Below are positions 1 through 8,792 of a stretch of 64,000 nucleotides of DNA, piece after piece. The first letter of the stretch is position 1; each line of letters begins with the position of its first letter. The position numbers and the translations under genes are program-made. This stretch comes from Streptomyces guryensis (GTDB lineage: Bacteria > Actinomycetota > Actinomycetes > Streptomycetales > Streptomycetaceae), in NCBI RefSeq assembly GCF_021261325.1, contig NZ_JAJSBI010000006.1, positions 1-64,000 on the forward strand, given 5' to 3'. The notes under the pieces are model-generated. The model made no database searches. It was given only the letters and a program-made list of their open reading frames with translations, and was not told where the DNA came from.

Positions 1-628
1 ACAGCGCGGCCGGCGGCCTGCCGCCGGAAGAGTTCGAACGGACCGTCACCGCAGCACGCAAGAAGAGCGACCAGAGGTGCCAGGCCGCATAGGAGAGGTC
101 TCTACGAAACCAGGGGATTGACATCCCCGCCCGTTCCGCCACCAGTTCGCCGGCGACACGCGCCGACCATGCCTCGATCTCGGGGAAGTTGCGGAAGTCC
201 CCGCCCTTTCCGTTGCGCACGATCATCCTTGCGATCCGGCCCTTGGCGCCCTCTTGCAGGCAGCCTCCGAAAGTGACGTGGCCCCTGGCGTCGAGCCGGG
301 TCATCGCGCGGCGCACACCCGGCACGGGCGGGATGTCCCGCTCCGAGGCCGAGGCGTCGAGCGGGCCGCTGCTGAAGAGCCACAAGGGGCGTTCGGCCAG
401 TGCGCGGCGGTGCCGGCGCACGAACCGGCGGGCGTCCTTGTGCCAGCGTCCGGCGTACAGCCCGCCGCCGACCACGACGGCGTCATAGCCCGACAGGTCC
501 ACGACGGCCGCGGCCGGCAGAGCGGCGGCCGTGAGTCCCTCCTTGCGCAGGACCTCGGCCACGGCCTCGGCGATCTGCGCGGTAGATCCGTTCGTCGTCC
601 CGTAGGCGACCAGCACGTTGCCCGGCAT
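1..628 (-). CDS. Flavodoxin-domain protein (3' end off window)
   Basis: This is probably a small FMN-binding flavodoxin of the kind annotated as flavodoxin or menaquinone-dependent protoporphyrinogen oxidase-like. The FMN phosphate loop YGTTNGSTAQIAEAV lies at about residues 9-23, followed by a flavodoxin-like VVVGGGLYAGRW strand. The ATG at 628 has a clear GAGAGGAGG site upstream. It lies 16 nt after the CBS-BON gene and is likely the last gene of the GNAT/CBS/flavodoxin operon. The domain normally ends near residue 170, but this frame stays open to the window edge (209 residues), so the true stop is outside. Redox partner unknown. Confidence 0.75.
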   Translation of the reverse strand, partial: MPGNVLVAYGTTNGSTAQIAEAVAEVLRKEGLTAAALPAAAVVDLSGYDAVVVGGGLYAGRWHKDARRFVRRHRRALAERPLWLFSSGPLDASASERDIPPVPGVRRAMTRLDARGHVTFGGCLQEGAKGRIARMIVRNGKGGDFRNFPEIEAWSARVAGELVAERAGMSIPWFRRDLSYAAWHLWSLFLRAAVTVRSNSSGGRPPAAL

Positions 629-644
629 GGCGGTCCGCCTCCTC

Positions 645-1376
645 TCACGGCTTGCGCAGCCAGTCGTCGGCCACTCCGTGCAGGGCCTGCTCCTGGGGCT
701 GGATCCTGGCGTCGTCCAGCCGGTAGGTGAGCTCGTCGACGACTGCGACGACGCCGTCGATCTGACGGGTCATGGAGACGGCGATCTCCGTCTCGCTCTT
801 GCGTTCCATCTGACCGGAGAGCGTGACCACGCCTTCCACCACCTGGACGTCGATGCTGCGGGGCGGCAGCCACAGGGTGCGCACCAGCACCTCTTCGACG
901 ACCTCGGTGCGGATGTCCGCGTCGGACCGCAGGAAGACCTGGAGCAGATCGCGGCGGGTGACGATGCCGACCAGCCGGTGCTCCTCGTCGAGGACGGGCA
1001 ACCGCTCGATGTGGTGCTGCGCCATGGTGCGGGCCGCCTCGACGATGGTGTTGTCGGCATGCACCGTCAGGGGCGGCTCGGTCATCAGCTGACCGGCGGT
1101 GCGGGCCCTGACCTTCGCGGCCCGCTGCCGGGACGCACGGGTCGCAGAGGCCGGCCAGTGGCGCTTCTTCGGCTCGAACGGGTCCGGCGTCTCGGCCTGC
1201 CGGACCATGAGGTCCGTCTCGGAGATGACACCGATGACCTTCTCGTCCTCGTCGACCACCGGCAGTCCGCTGATGCCGTGTTCGCCGAGCAGCCGTGCGA
1301 CCTCCTTGAACGAAGTGCCGTACTCGGCGCGGACGACCTCCGTGGTCATCACGGAGCCGACCTTGTTGTGCTTCAT
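645..1376 (-). CDS. CBS-domain pair plus BON domain protein
   Basis: A 243-aa cytoplasmic protein with CBS1 at about residues 7-60 (GLPVVDEDEKVIGVISETDL), a basic linker, CBS2 at about 98-150 (RLPVLDEEHRLVGIVTRRDL) and a C-terminal BON domain (VVEGVVTLSGQMERKSE). CBS pairs bind adenine nucleotides. Hypoxic response protein Hrp1 (Rv2626c) is the CBS protein of the mycobacterial DosR regulon but lacks BON. The start is supported by AGGAGGA overlapping the end of the upstream GNAT gene (11-nt gap), so the two are co-transcribed. Two paralogues lie in the window at 29899 and 41551. Ligand and partner are not known. Confidence 0.9.
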   Translation of the reverse strand: MKHNKVGSVMTTEVVRAEYGTSFKEVARLLGEHGISGLPVVDEDEKVIGVISETDLMVRQAETPDPFEPKKRHWPASATRASRQRAAKVRARTAGQLMTEPPLTVHADNTIVEAARTMAQHHIERLPVLDEEHRLVGIVTRRDLLQVFLRSDADIRTEVVEEVLVRTLWLPPRSIDVQVVEGVVTLSGQMERKSETEIAVSMTRQIDGVVAVVDELTYRLDDARIQPQEQALHGVADDWLRKP

Positions 1377-1387
1377 GACGTTCCTCC

Positions 1388-4081
1388 TCAGCGCAGGCGG
1401 CGCAGATACGGGTCGTGGGGCCTGCGCGGCAGCAGGCGCACCCGTGCGTCGAGCACGGTCACTCCGCCCGGTGTCGCGAGTACGGGGTTGAAGTCGGCCT
1501 CGGCGAGCTGCGGCAGGTCGCCCGCCATCCGGGACAGGCGCAGCAGCAGCTGTTCGAGACCGTCGAGGTCGACGGGCCGTGCACCGTTCGCGCCGAACAG
1601 GAGCGGGGCACAGCGGGGGGCCGTGATCAGGTCGTGCACGTCGTGGTCGGTGAGCGGGGCGAGGCGGGCGGCGTGGTCGGCGAGCACCTCGGTCGCGGTG
1701 CCGCCGAGGCCGAACAGTACGAGCGGCCCGAAGACCTCGTCCTGGACGACGCCCGCGAACAGCTCGGTGCCACGGTCGGCCAGCGGCTGCAGCACCACGC
1801 CCGTCAGCAGGCCGGCGAAACGGGTCTCCAAGTCCCGGAAGGCGGCGCGCACTTGGGAGTCGCCGCGCAGGTCGAGGTGGACGGCGTGTTCGGCGGTCTT
1901 GTGCAGCAGACCAGGCCAGTGTCCCTTCATGACCACCCGGCCGTCGGCGCCGCGCAGCCGGTCGGCGGCGAGGACGGCGTCGTCCTCGGTCTCGGCCCAG
2001 GCCCACGGCAACTGGGGTATGCCGTAGCAGTCGAGGAGTGCGGCGCACTCCCGCGGACCGAGCCAGCCGCCGTCCGGGTGTGCGTCGAGGTAGGTCTCCA
2101 CGGCGGAGCGGGCTCGTGCCGTGTCGACGCCGTCGAGGCCGGGGACGGTCCCGGCGGGGCGGGCGAGCCATTCCGTACGGCGCATGGCGTGGGCCAGCGC
2201 CCGTGCCGCCGCCTGCGGTTCGGCGTACGACGGGACGCTGCTGCCGTCGGTCGCGGGCAGCAGCTCCACGGGCAGCGCCTGTTCGAGGCGTACGGCCACC
2301 ACCGGCTTCGGCCGGGGACCGGACAGGCGTGTGACGGCACGTACGAGGTCGTCGCCGGTGGCTGCGGCCACGGCGGTGGGCACCAGGGCGACCAGGACGG
2401 CGTCGGCGTCGCCGTGCCGCATGAGACGGTCGACGCACTGCGCGAGCTGGTCCTCCGTGACGGCCGCGGTGGCGTCGACGGGGTTGCCGGCGGCGGCGCC
2501 GTCGGGCAGCAGGGCAAGCAGGTCGTCGACCAGGTGCGGGGTGGGCGCGGGCACCGTCAGTCCGGCCTCGGCGCAGGCGTCGGCGGCGAGGACCCCGGCT
2601 CCGCCGGCGTTGGTGACGATCGCGATCCGGGGTCCGGCGGGCAGCGGCTGGGAGTGCAGCAGCGCCGCGGCGTCGAGGAGTTCGCCGACCGAGCGGGTGG
2701 CGGTGATGCCGGCCTGGGTGAAGAGCGCCGCGCGGGTCATGGTGCGGGTGGCGGCCGCGGCGGTGTGCGAGGCGGCGGCGCGCCGGCCCGCGTCCGTGCG
2801 CCCCGCGTCGACGGTGAGCACGGGCATACGGCGCGCGACACGGCGGGCGGTGTGGGAAAAAGCGCGGGGGTTGCCGAACGACTCCAGGTGCAGCAGCGCC
2901 AGGCGGGTGCGGCCGTCGCTCTCCCACCACTGGAGCATGTCGTTGCCGCTGACGTCGTACTTGTCGCCGAGGGACGCGAAGGACGACACTCCGATTCCCA
3001 GCCGGGACAGCCCGTCCAGGAGGGCGATGCCCACCCCGCCGGACTGCACGGCCACGCCGGCCGTGCCCGGGCGCGGGTGGTTCGCGGCGAAGGTCGCGTC
3101 CAGGCTCAGCTCCGGGTCGGTGTTGGAGAGCCCAAGGCAGTTGGGGCCGACCAGCCGCATGCCGTAGGTGCGGCAGGCCGCCAGGAGCGCCTGCGCCTGG
3201 TCGGCGTCGAGCCCGGCGGTGACCACGAGCAGGGCCCGTACGCCCGCCTTGCCGCACTCCTCGGCGGTGGCGGGGACCCCAGCGGCGGGTACGGCGACGA
3301 CGGCGAGGTCCGGGGTCCGGGGCAGAGCGCTGACCGAGGGGTGGCACGGCACGCCGAGGAGGGACGTCGCGGCGGGATTCACCGCGAACATGCGCCGGGT
3401 GTAGCCGCCGGCCTTCAGATGATGCAGGATCGCCCGGCCCACGGAACCCGGTTTGCGCCCGGCCCCGATGACGGCGATCGCCTGCGGCCGCAGCAGCGGG
3501 CGCAGGCTCAGCACGTCGGCGGCCCGGCCCCGCTCCTCGACCGCCGAGAAGTAGGTGTCGTCCTCTTCGAGCACGATGGTGCAACGCACCTCGGGGCCCT
3601 CGAAGCGCCGGCCGACGCGCAGGCCGAGGTCGGCGAAGAGCCGGAGCACCTCGCGGTTCTCGCTGAGCGCGTCGGCGGCGAACGACGTGACCCCCTCCGC
3701 ACGGGCGGCGGAGACGAGGTGTTCGACCAGCAGGGTGCCGACGCCGCGGTGGTGCAGCCCGTCGGCGACCGCGATGGACATGTCGGCCTCGGTACCGACG
3801 CCGCCGGTGTCGTACTCGGCGAGACCGATCACCTGACCCGCCCGCTCGGCCAGCAGCGCGCGGTGTCCCCGGTGGGGCGCGGCACAGGCACGGTCGGCGG
3901 CCATCTCGGCGGAACGCCGACTGAGCCCGAAGAACCTCAGCCGCAGGTTCTCCGGAGACATCTCCTCGTACAGCCCCCGCAGTTGCTCGTGGTCGGCTGC
4001 CGCCACGGGACGGATGCACACCGTGGTGCCGTCGGCGAGCAGGGCGTGGACCGGGGGCGCACTGGTCGTGTGGTCCGTCAT
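1388..4081 (-). CDS. GNAT acetyltransferase fused to NDP-forming acyl-CoA synthetase
   Basis: An 897-aa fusion. A GNAT acyltransferase domain occupies about residues 20-175 (GLHHRGVGTLLVEHL is the acetyl-CoA loop). It is followed by a CoA-binding Rossmann domain (about 190-320, IAVIGAGRKPGSVGRAIL), succinyl-CoA-ligase-like domains with SHTAAAA, and a C-terminal ATP-grasp region (about 680-890, VMKGHWPGLLHKT). The relatives are Pat/PatZ-type protein lysine acetyltransferases, in which the ligase part is often only a sensor domain. Here GNAT is N-terminal. The start has GGAGGAGAC just upstream. It heads an operon with the CBS-BON and flavodoxin genes, and a palindromic box lies 84 bp upstream. 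Target proteins unknown; acetyl-CoA synthetase is a common one in this family. Confidence 0.88.
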   Translation of the reverse strand: MTDHTTSAPPVHALLADGTTVCIRPVAAADHEQLRGLYEEMSPENLRLRFFGLSRRSAEMAADRACAAPHRGHRALLAERAGQVIGLAEYDTGGVGTEADMSIAVADGLHHRGVGTLLVEHLVSAARAEGVTSFAADALSENREVLRLFADLGLRVGRRFEGPEVRCTIVLEEDDTYFSAVEERGRAADVLSLRPLLRPQAIAVIGAGRKPGSVGRAILHHLKAGGYTRRMFAVNPAATSLLGVPCHPSVSALPRTPDLAVVAVPAAGVPATAEECGKAGVRALLVVTAGLDADQAQALLAACRTYGMRLVGPNCLGLSNTDPELSLDATFAANHPRPGTAGVAVQSGGVGIALLDGLSRLGIGVSSFASLGDKYDVSGNDMLQWWESDGRTRLALLHLESFGNPRAFSHTARRVARRMPVLTVDAGRTDAGRRAAASHTAAAATRTMTRAALFTQAGITATRSVGELLDAAALLHSQPLPAGPRIAIVTNAGGAGVLAADACAEAGLTVPAPTPHLVDDLLALLPDGAAAGNPVDATAAVTEDQLAQCVDRLMRHGDADAVLVALVPTAVAAATGDDLVRAVTRLSGPRPKPVVAVRLEQALPVELLPATDGSSVPSYAEPQAAARALAHAMRRTEWLARPAGTVPGLDGVDTARARSAVETYLDAHPDGGWLGPRECAALLDCYGIPQLPWAWAETEDDAVLAADRLRGADGRVVMKGHWPGLLHKTAEHAVHLDLRGDSQVRAAFRDLETRFAGLLTGVVLQPLADRGTELFAGVVQDEVFGPLVLFGLGGTATEVLADHAARLAPLTDHDVHDLITAPRCAPLLFGANGARPVDLDGLEQLLLRLSRMAGDLPQLAEADFNPVLATPGGVTVLDARVRLLPRRPHDPYLRRLR

Positions 4082-4142
4082 CGCGGTCTCCTCCAGGTTT
4101 GTCTCCACCTCGAGCGTCCAGCGGAACGGGGCGAGGTCCCAT

Positions 4143-4178
4143 GGGCTGACCGGCGGTGACACTGGGGCCGGTCGGCCC
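4143..4178. promoter_or_regulatory. DosR/OsdR-like box pair (GNAT operon side)
   Basis: The perfect palindrome GGGCCGGTCGGCCC is at 4165-4178. A degenerate partner (GGGCTGACCGGCGG, 4143-4156) starts 22 bp away. It lies 84 bp upstream of the leftward GNAT start in a 456-bp divergent intergenic region otherwise without a gene. Confidence 0.6.
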
Positions 4179-4417
4179 TCGGTGCCGACTGCCGCACCGT
4201 TCGCCCGGCCCCGCCGCCCCGGCCTGGCAGGACCGTCGCCACGGCGCTCGCGGCCGGTTCGACGAGCAGCGCGGTGGAAGCGGCGCCCGGGCACACCGCC
4301 CACCGCGCCGCATCGAGGGCATCGGTCCCGAAGACGCTCCTTGTCCGGCGCCGGCGGCCGGACGGTCCCCGCCTCGCCTTCGAAAGCCGGCGTCCGTGGC
4401 CCGGCGCCGCCTCGCAG

Positions 4418-4454
4418 GGGGCCGTACGGGCCCAGGAAGCGCACCGTCCGGCCC
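4418..4454. promoter_or_regulatory. DosR/OsdR-like box pair (USP side)
   Basis: The near-palindrome GGGGCCGTACGGGCCC (4418-4433, one mismatched pair) is followed by GCACCGTCCGGCCC at 4441-4454. This pair is 84-105 bp before the rightward USP start, so each divergent operon here appears to have its own pair. Confidence 0.5.
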
Positions 4455-4537
4455 TCCCCCGCCGGTCGTGCGGCGGCCAGCCTTGAGGGTGGGAGCCATA
4501 TGTGCGGCATTCGCCGTGCCGACACCGGAGGTGCGCC

Positions 4538-5419
4538 ATGACCGGACCCGTCGTCGTCGGAGTCGACGGCTCTCCCGCGAGTGTGACAGCCGCGTGGTGG
4601 GCGGCACGTGAAGCCGTGGAGCGGCACCTGTCCGTGCTGCTGCTGCACTCCTGGACCACCCAGCCGCTCGACGTGCCCGTCGCGCAGGAAGCCCTCACCA
4701 AGCAACGCTGTGGAGGACGGGTGCTGCAGCGGATGGAGGCCGAGCTGCTGCACCGGCACGCCGAGCTGTCCGTGGCCACGGAACTGGTCTCCGAGTCCGC
4801 CTCGAAGGCCCTCGTGGAGGCGGGCGGGACCGCGACGCTCCTGGTGCTCGGCTCGCGCGGCCACGGCTCCGTGGCCGGCTTCCTGCTCGGCTCCGTCAGC
4901 CTGCACGTCCTTGGTCTGGCCCAGTGCCCTGCCGTGACGGTCCGGGCCGGCGATCCCGCCGTGGAGGACGGCCGGGGCCACCCGGCGGCCCTCGGCAGGA
5001 ATGAGGTCGTCGTCGGCGTCCAGGAACCCTCGCCTGCCGCCGATCCGCTGCTGGAGTTCGCCTTCGCCGCAGCCGAGGTGCACGGAGCCAGGGTGCGCGC
5101 GGTCCGGGCGCTGCCGCCGTCGTCGCTGGTGACGCATCGGCACGCGGACCCTCCCGGGGAGGGTTACGAGGCGGACGAACGCACACGGCTCGACGCGGAC
5201 CTCGCACCGTGGCAGGAGAAGTTCCCCGGCGTCGAGGTCGTCGACCACGTCGCCCGGGGTTCCGCGTCACAGGTACTGCTCGCGGCGTCCGCGCGCGGCC
5301 GGCTCACCGTGGTGGGCCGCAGGCGCCATCCCTCGCCCCTCACCTGGAAGCTCGGCCCCGTCGCGCACGCGGCCCTGCACCACCTGCCGTGCCCCGTCGC
5401 CCTGGTACCGCACGACTGA
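4538..5419 (+). CDS. Universal stress protein, tandem UspA domains
   Basis: A 293-aa protein of two UspA domains. Domain 1 starts VVVGVDGSPAS and has the intact ATP-binding motif G-x2-G-x9-G-S (GSRGHGSVAGFLLGS). Domain 2 ends in a degenerate version (GRRRHPSPLTWKLGPVAHA). Tandem USPs of this type (Rv2623, Rv2005c) bind ATP and are DosR-induced in mycobacteria. The ATG at 4538 has GGAGG 7 nt upstream. It is first in an operon with the metal ATPase 30 nt downstream. Likely role: ATP-binding stress or persistence regulator in the cytoplasm. Confidence 0.93.
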   Translation: MTGPVVVGVDGSPASVTAAWWAAREAVERHLSVLLLHSWTTQPLDVPVAQEALTKQRCGGRVLQRMEAELLHRHAELSVATELVSESASKALVEAGGTATLLVLGSRGHGSVAGFLLGSVSLHVLGLAQCPAVTVRAGDPAVEDGRGHPAALGRNEVVVGVQEPSPAADPLLEFAFAAAEVHGARVRAVRALPPSSLVTHRHADPPGEGYEADERTRLDADLAPWQEKFPGVEVVDHVARGSASQVLLAASARGRLTVVGRRRHPSPLTWKLGPVAHAALHHLPCPVALVPHD

Positions 5420-5449
5420 TCCGCACCAGCCGCCCGATCGAGGCTTGTC

Positions 5450-7774
5450 ATGGACCGAAGCGCCATGAGGAAACAGCAGCAGCGCCGGCTGTTCGGCGCG
5501 CCGAGGCTCGAACCCGCCCTGCTGACCGTGACGGCGGGCGCACTCGCCGCGGGCGGCATCGGCCGGCTCGCCGGCGCTCCCGGTCTCGCCGATCTGTGCT
5601 GGGCCCTGGGCACCGTCGCCGCCGTGGGCCCGGCGCTCAGCTGGGTGCTGGCCGACCTGCGGCGCGGCCACGCAGGCGTCGACGTGATCGCTGTTCTGGC
5701 GCTCGGCGGAACCCTGCTGGTGCACGAGTACCTGGCCGGAGCTCTCATCGCGCTGATGCTCGCCACCGGTCGCACCCTCGAGGCGGCGGCCCAGCAGCGC
5801 GCCTCCCGTGATCTGCGGGCCCTGCTGGAACGCGCACCGCGCACCGCCCGGCTGCTCACCGACGACGGGGTGAGCACGGTCCCGTCGGCGCAGGTCGCCG
5901 TCGGTGACCTGCTGGCCGTCGGCCCCGGCGAGGTCGTGCCCGTGGACGGCCGGGTGGCCGGGGCTCAGGCCGTGCTGGACGAGTCAGCGCTGACCGGCGA
6001 GCCGCTCACCGTGCGGCGGGTGCAGGGCGAGGCGGTGCGCAGCGGGGTGGTCAACGCGGGCGGTGCCTTCGAGCTGCGCGCCACCGCGACCGAGCAGGAC
6101 AGCACCTACGCGGGGATCGTGCGGCTGGCCCGGCAGGCAGGCGCGGAATCGGCCCCCGTGGTGCGGCTGGCCGACCGGTATGCGGCCTGGTTCCTGCCGC
6201 TGTCCCTGGCGGTCGCCGGACTGGCCTGGCTGCTGAGCGGTTCCGCCGTGCGGGCGGTGGCGGTGCTGGTGGTGGCGACGCCGTGTCCACTGCTGCTGGC
6301 GGCACCGGTGGCCGTCGTCTCCGGGCTGTCCCGGGCCTCCCGTCTCGGGGTGGTGATCCGCGACGGAGGGGCGCTGGAGCACCTCGGCCGGGCCCGCACG
6401 CTGCTGCTCGACAAGACGGGCACCCTCACCGCCGGCCGCCCCCGCGTCCTCGACGTGGTCGCCGCGCCGCGCTGGCAGCCGGCCCAGGTGCTGCGGCTGG
6501 CGGCCTCCCTCGACCAGTACTCCCCGCACGTCCTGGCCGAGGCCGTGGTCGACGCGGCCCGCGAGCGGGGGCTTCGGCTGTCCGTGCCCGAGAACGTGTC
6601 GGAGGAGCCCGGCCGGGGTGCGACCGGCACCGTGGCCGGGCGCCGGATGACGATCGGCCGACGCGCCGGGGCCGCCGAACTGCCCACCTGGGCAAGGACG
6701 GTGGACAACCGGGCGGTCCTGGACGGGGCGGCCGTGGCCTGGCTCTGCGTGGACGGCAGCCCGGTCGGCGCCGTGCTCCTGCACGATCCGCTGCGCCCGG
6801 ACGCACCGCGCACTCTGCGCCGCCTGCGCGCGGCGGGCATCGAGCGGCTCGTGATGCTCACCGGCGACCGTGCCGAGCCCGCGCGCGAGGTGGGCGCCGT
6901 CCTCGGCCTCGACGAGGTACGGGCCGGCCTCGCGCCCGCCGACAAGGTCGCCGCGGTGCGCGCCGAGCACGAGGGTGCCGTCACCGTGATGGTCGGCGAC
7001 GGAGTCAACGACGCCCCTGCGCTCGCCGCCGCCGACATCGGCGTGGCGATGGGTGCCCGGGGCTCCACGGCTTCCTCCGAGGCCGCCGACATCGTCCTGA
7101 CCACCGACCGGGTGGACCGTCTGGCCGACGCCGTCGCCATCGCCGTACGAGCCCGGCGCATCGCCGTGCAGAGCGCGCTCGGCGGCATGGTGCTGTCCCT
7201 TGTCGCCATGGTCGCGGCCGCCTTCGGCCTGCTCCAGCCCGCCGTGGGTGCTCTGCTGCAGGAGGGCATCGACGTCGCGGTGATCCTCAACGCGCTGCGC
7301 GTACTGCGCGACGACCGGCGGGGCCGGCCGCAGCTCACGCCCTCGGCCGAGGCCCTCATTCACCGGTTCGCCGCGGAACACGACGACCTCCAGGACGTCC
7401 TGGACGCCGTACGCGACGCCGCAGACCGGTTGTCGGACGGGGCGGGCCCGCAGTCCCTCGCCTCGGTGGGCGAGGTGCACCGGCTGCTCACCGAGCGCCT
7501 GCTGCCGCACGAATACGCCGAGGAGCACCAGTTGTATCCCGCGCTCGCCCCGGCCCTCGGCGGGCCCGAGGCCACCGTCACCATGAGCCGGGCGCACGCG
7601 GAGATCGCACGACTCGCCCGCCGCATCGCCACCCACCTGGCACTGGCCCGCCAGGGCGGCTCCCTGTCACCGGAGCAGCTCGACGACCTGCGGGCCTGCC
7701 TCTACGGCCTGCACACCGTGTTGCGCCTGCACTTCACGCAGGAGGAGGAGAGCTACTTCTCCCTCGCGCCCTGA
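5450..7774 (+). CDS. P1B-5-type metal ATPase with C-terminal hemerythrin domain
   Basis: A 774-aa membrane pump. It has the actuator motif LDESALTGEP, the intramembrane metal site ATPCPLL (about residue 277), the phosphorylation motif DKTGTLT (about 321), TGDRAEP, and GDGVNDAP (about 517). From about residue 640 a hemerythrin-like four-helix domain follows, with HxxxE-type iron ligands (HEYAEEHQLYP, HTVLRLHFTQEEE). A TPC site plus C-terminal hemerythrin is the P1B-5 signature in the literature (Ni/Fe export, for example Nia). No N-terminal metal-binding domain is seen. It sits 30 nt after the USP, so oxygen-responsive co-expression is likely. The start at 5450 has only a modest GAGG site; 5465 is an alternative. 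Confidence 0.9.
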   Translation: MDRSAMRKQQQRRLFGAPRLEPALLTVTAGALAAGGIGRLAGAPGLADLCWALGTVAAVGPALSWVLADLRRGHAGVDVIAVLALGGTLLVHEYLAGALIALMLATGRTLEAAAQQRASRDLRALLERAPRTARLLTDDGVSTVPSAQVAVGDLLAVGPGEVVPVDGRVAGAQAVLDESALTGEPLTVRRVQGEAVRSGVVNAGGAFELRATATEQDSTYAGIVRLARQAGAESAPVVRLADRYAAWFLPLSLAVAGLAWLLSGSAVRAVAVLVVATPCPLLLAAPVAVVSGLSRASRLGVVIRDGGALEHLGRARTLLLDKTGTLTAGRPRVLDVVAAPRWQPAQVLRLAASLDQYSPHVLAEAVVDAARERGLRLSVPENVSEEPGRGATGTVAGRRMTIGRRAGAAELPTWARTVDNRAVLDGAAVAWLCVDGSPVGAVLLHDPLRPDAPRTLRRLRAAGIERLVMLTGDRAEPAREVGAVLGLDEVRAGLAPADKVAAVRAEHEGAVTVMVGDGVNDAPALAAADIGVAMGARGSTASSEAADIVLTTDRVDRLADAVAIAVRARRIAVQSALGGMVLSLVAMVAAAFGLLQPAVGALLQEGIDVAVILNALRVLRDDRRGRPQLTPSAEALIHRFAAEHDDLQDVLDAVRDAADRLSDGAGPQSLASVGEVHRLLTERLLPHEYAEEHQLYPALAPALGGPEATVTMSRAHAEIARLARRIATHLALARQGGSLSPEQLDDLRACLYGLHTVLRLHFTQEEESYFSLAP

Positions 7775-7810
7775 GAGCCCCTGGCGGGCCACGCACACCG
7801 AGGAGACGAC

Positions 7811-8786
7811 ATGACCGATCCCCCGCGAAACCCGGACACCGCGCGGCCGGTCCTCGACTGCGCCCATCTCGTACGGCGGTTCGGTGAGCGCACGCCGTCG
7901 ACGACGTGAGCCTGCGCATCGCGCCGGGCGAGACATACGGGCTGCTCGGCCCAACGGCGCGGGCAAGACGACGACGATCCGGATGGTCTGCGGGCTGCTT
8001 CGCCCCGACGCGGGGAGCGTGCACGTGACCGGGCGTCCCGTGAGCACCGCGGCCGGGCCCGCCAAGCAGCTCATCGGCTTCGTCCCGCAGGACGTGGCGC
8101 TCTACCCGGACCTCAGCGTCCGCGAGAACCTCCGCTTCTTCGGCCGGCTCTACCGTCTTCCGCGCCGCCGGCTGGAGCGCCGCGTCGACGAGGTGCTGGA
8201 CCTCGTCGACCTGGCCTCCCGGGCGGACGACCGCGTCGAGTCACTGTCGGGCGGCATGCGCCGGCGCCTCAACATCGGTGCGGGTCTGGTGCATTCGCCG
8301 ACCCTGCTGGTGCTGGACGAGCCCACGGTGGGCGTCGACCCGCAGAGCCGGCACGCGATCCTCGAGAGCGTCACCCGGTTCGGCGAGGAGGGCATGGCCG
8401 TCCTCTACACCACGCACTACATGGAGGAGGCCGAGCGCCTGTGCGACCGGGTCGGCATCATCGACCGTGGCCGCCTGATCGCCGAGGGCGGCCCGCGCGA
8501 GCTGGTCCAGCTGGTGGCCGAGCGCGACCGGGTCCGGCTCACCGCCGTCGGGGATCTGTCGGCGTACGCGGAGGCCTGTCGCCGTCTGCCCCGGGTCGAG
8601 GGCGTGGCGCGCGGCGGTGATCGCGGCGACGTGGTCGAGCTGGTCGTCAAGGACGCGCGGAGCCTGCTGCCGGACCTGCTCGACCTCGCCCACCAGCAGG
8701 CCGTCGGCATCCGCAGTGTGGAGATCGACGAGCCCGATCTGGAGGCGGTCTTCCTCCATCTGACCGGCACCGCGCTGAGGGAGTGA
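7811..8786 (+). pseudogene. ABC-2 exporter ATPase, two single-base frameshifts
   Basis: An ATP-binding subunit of a DrrA-type ABC-2 exporter: Walker A (GPNGAGKTTT), signature LSGGMRRRL, Walker B LLVLDEPTVGVDP and H-loop YTTHYMEEAE. The ATG at 7811 has GAGGAGAC upstream. The reading frame breaks twice: near 7893 (reaching TGA at 7907) and near 7955 just before Walker A. Each is repaired by adding one base, so frame moves 2 to 1 to 0. The rest is intact, which fits either very recent decay or base-calling deletions in G/C runs. Without the changes it would be about 325 aa, followed at once by two permeases. Confidence 0.85.
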
Positions 8787-8792
8787 GCCGTC

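Noticed and set aside
3..92. A plus-strand tail ending ARKKSDQRCQAA and TAG at the left edge
   Set aside because: It could be the end of a gene entering from the left, but it lies fully inside the minus-strand flavodoxin frame, is only 29 residues and has no recognisable motif.
1415..4159. Large plus-strand open frame of about 900 codons opposite the GNAT gene
   Set aside because: Antisense openness caused by high GC at third positions; Gly/Val-rich, no domain, no ribosome site. Similar antisense frames over xfp, GH65 and the ALDH region were also discarded.
645..4607. A very long minus-strand frame running from the CBS gene through the GNAT gene
   Set aside because: Only the first 732 bases (645-1376) look like protein; the rest is an Arg/Pro-rich shadow of the GNAT gene in another frame.
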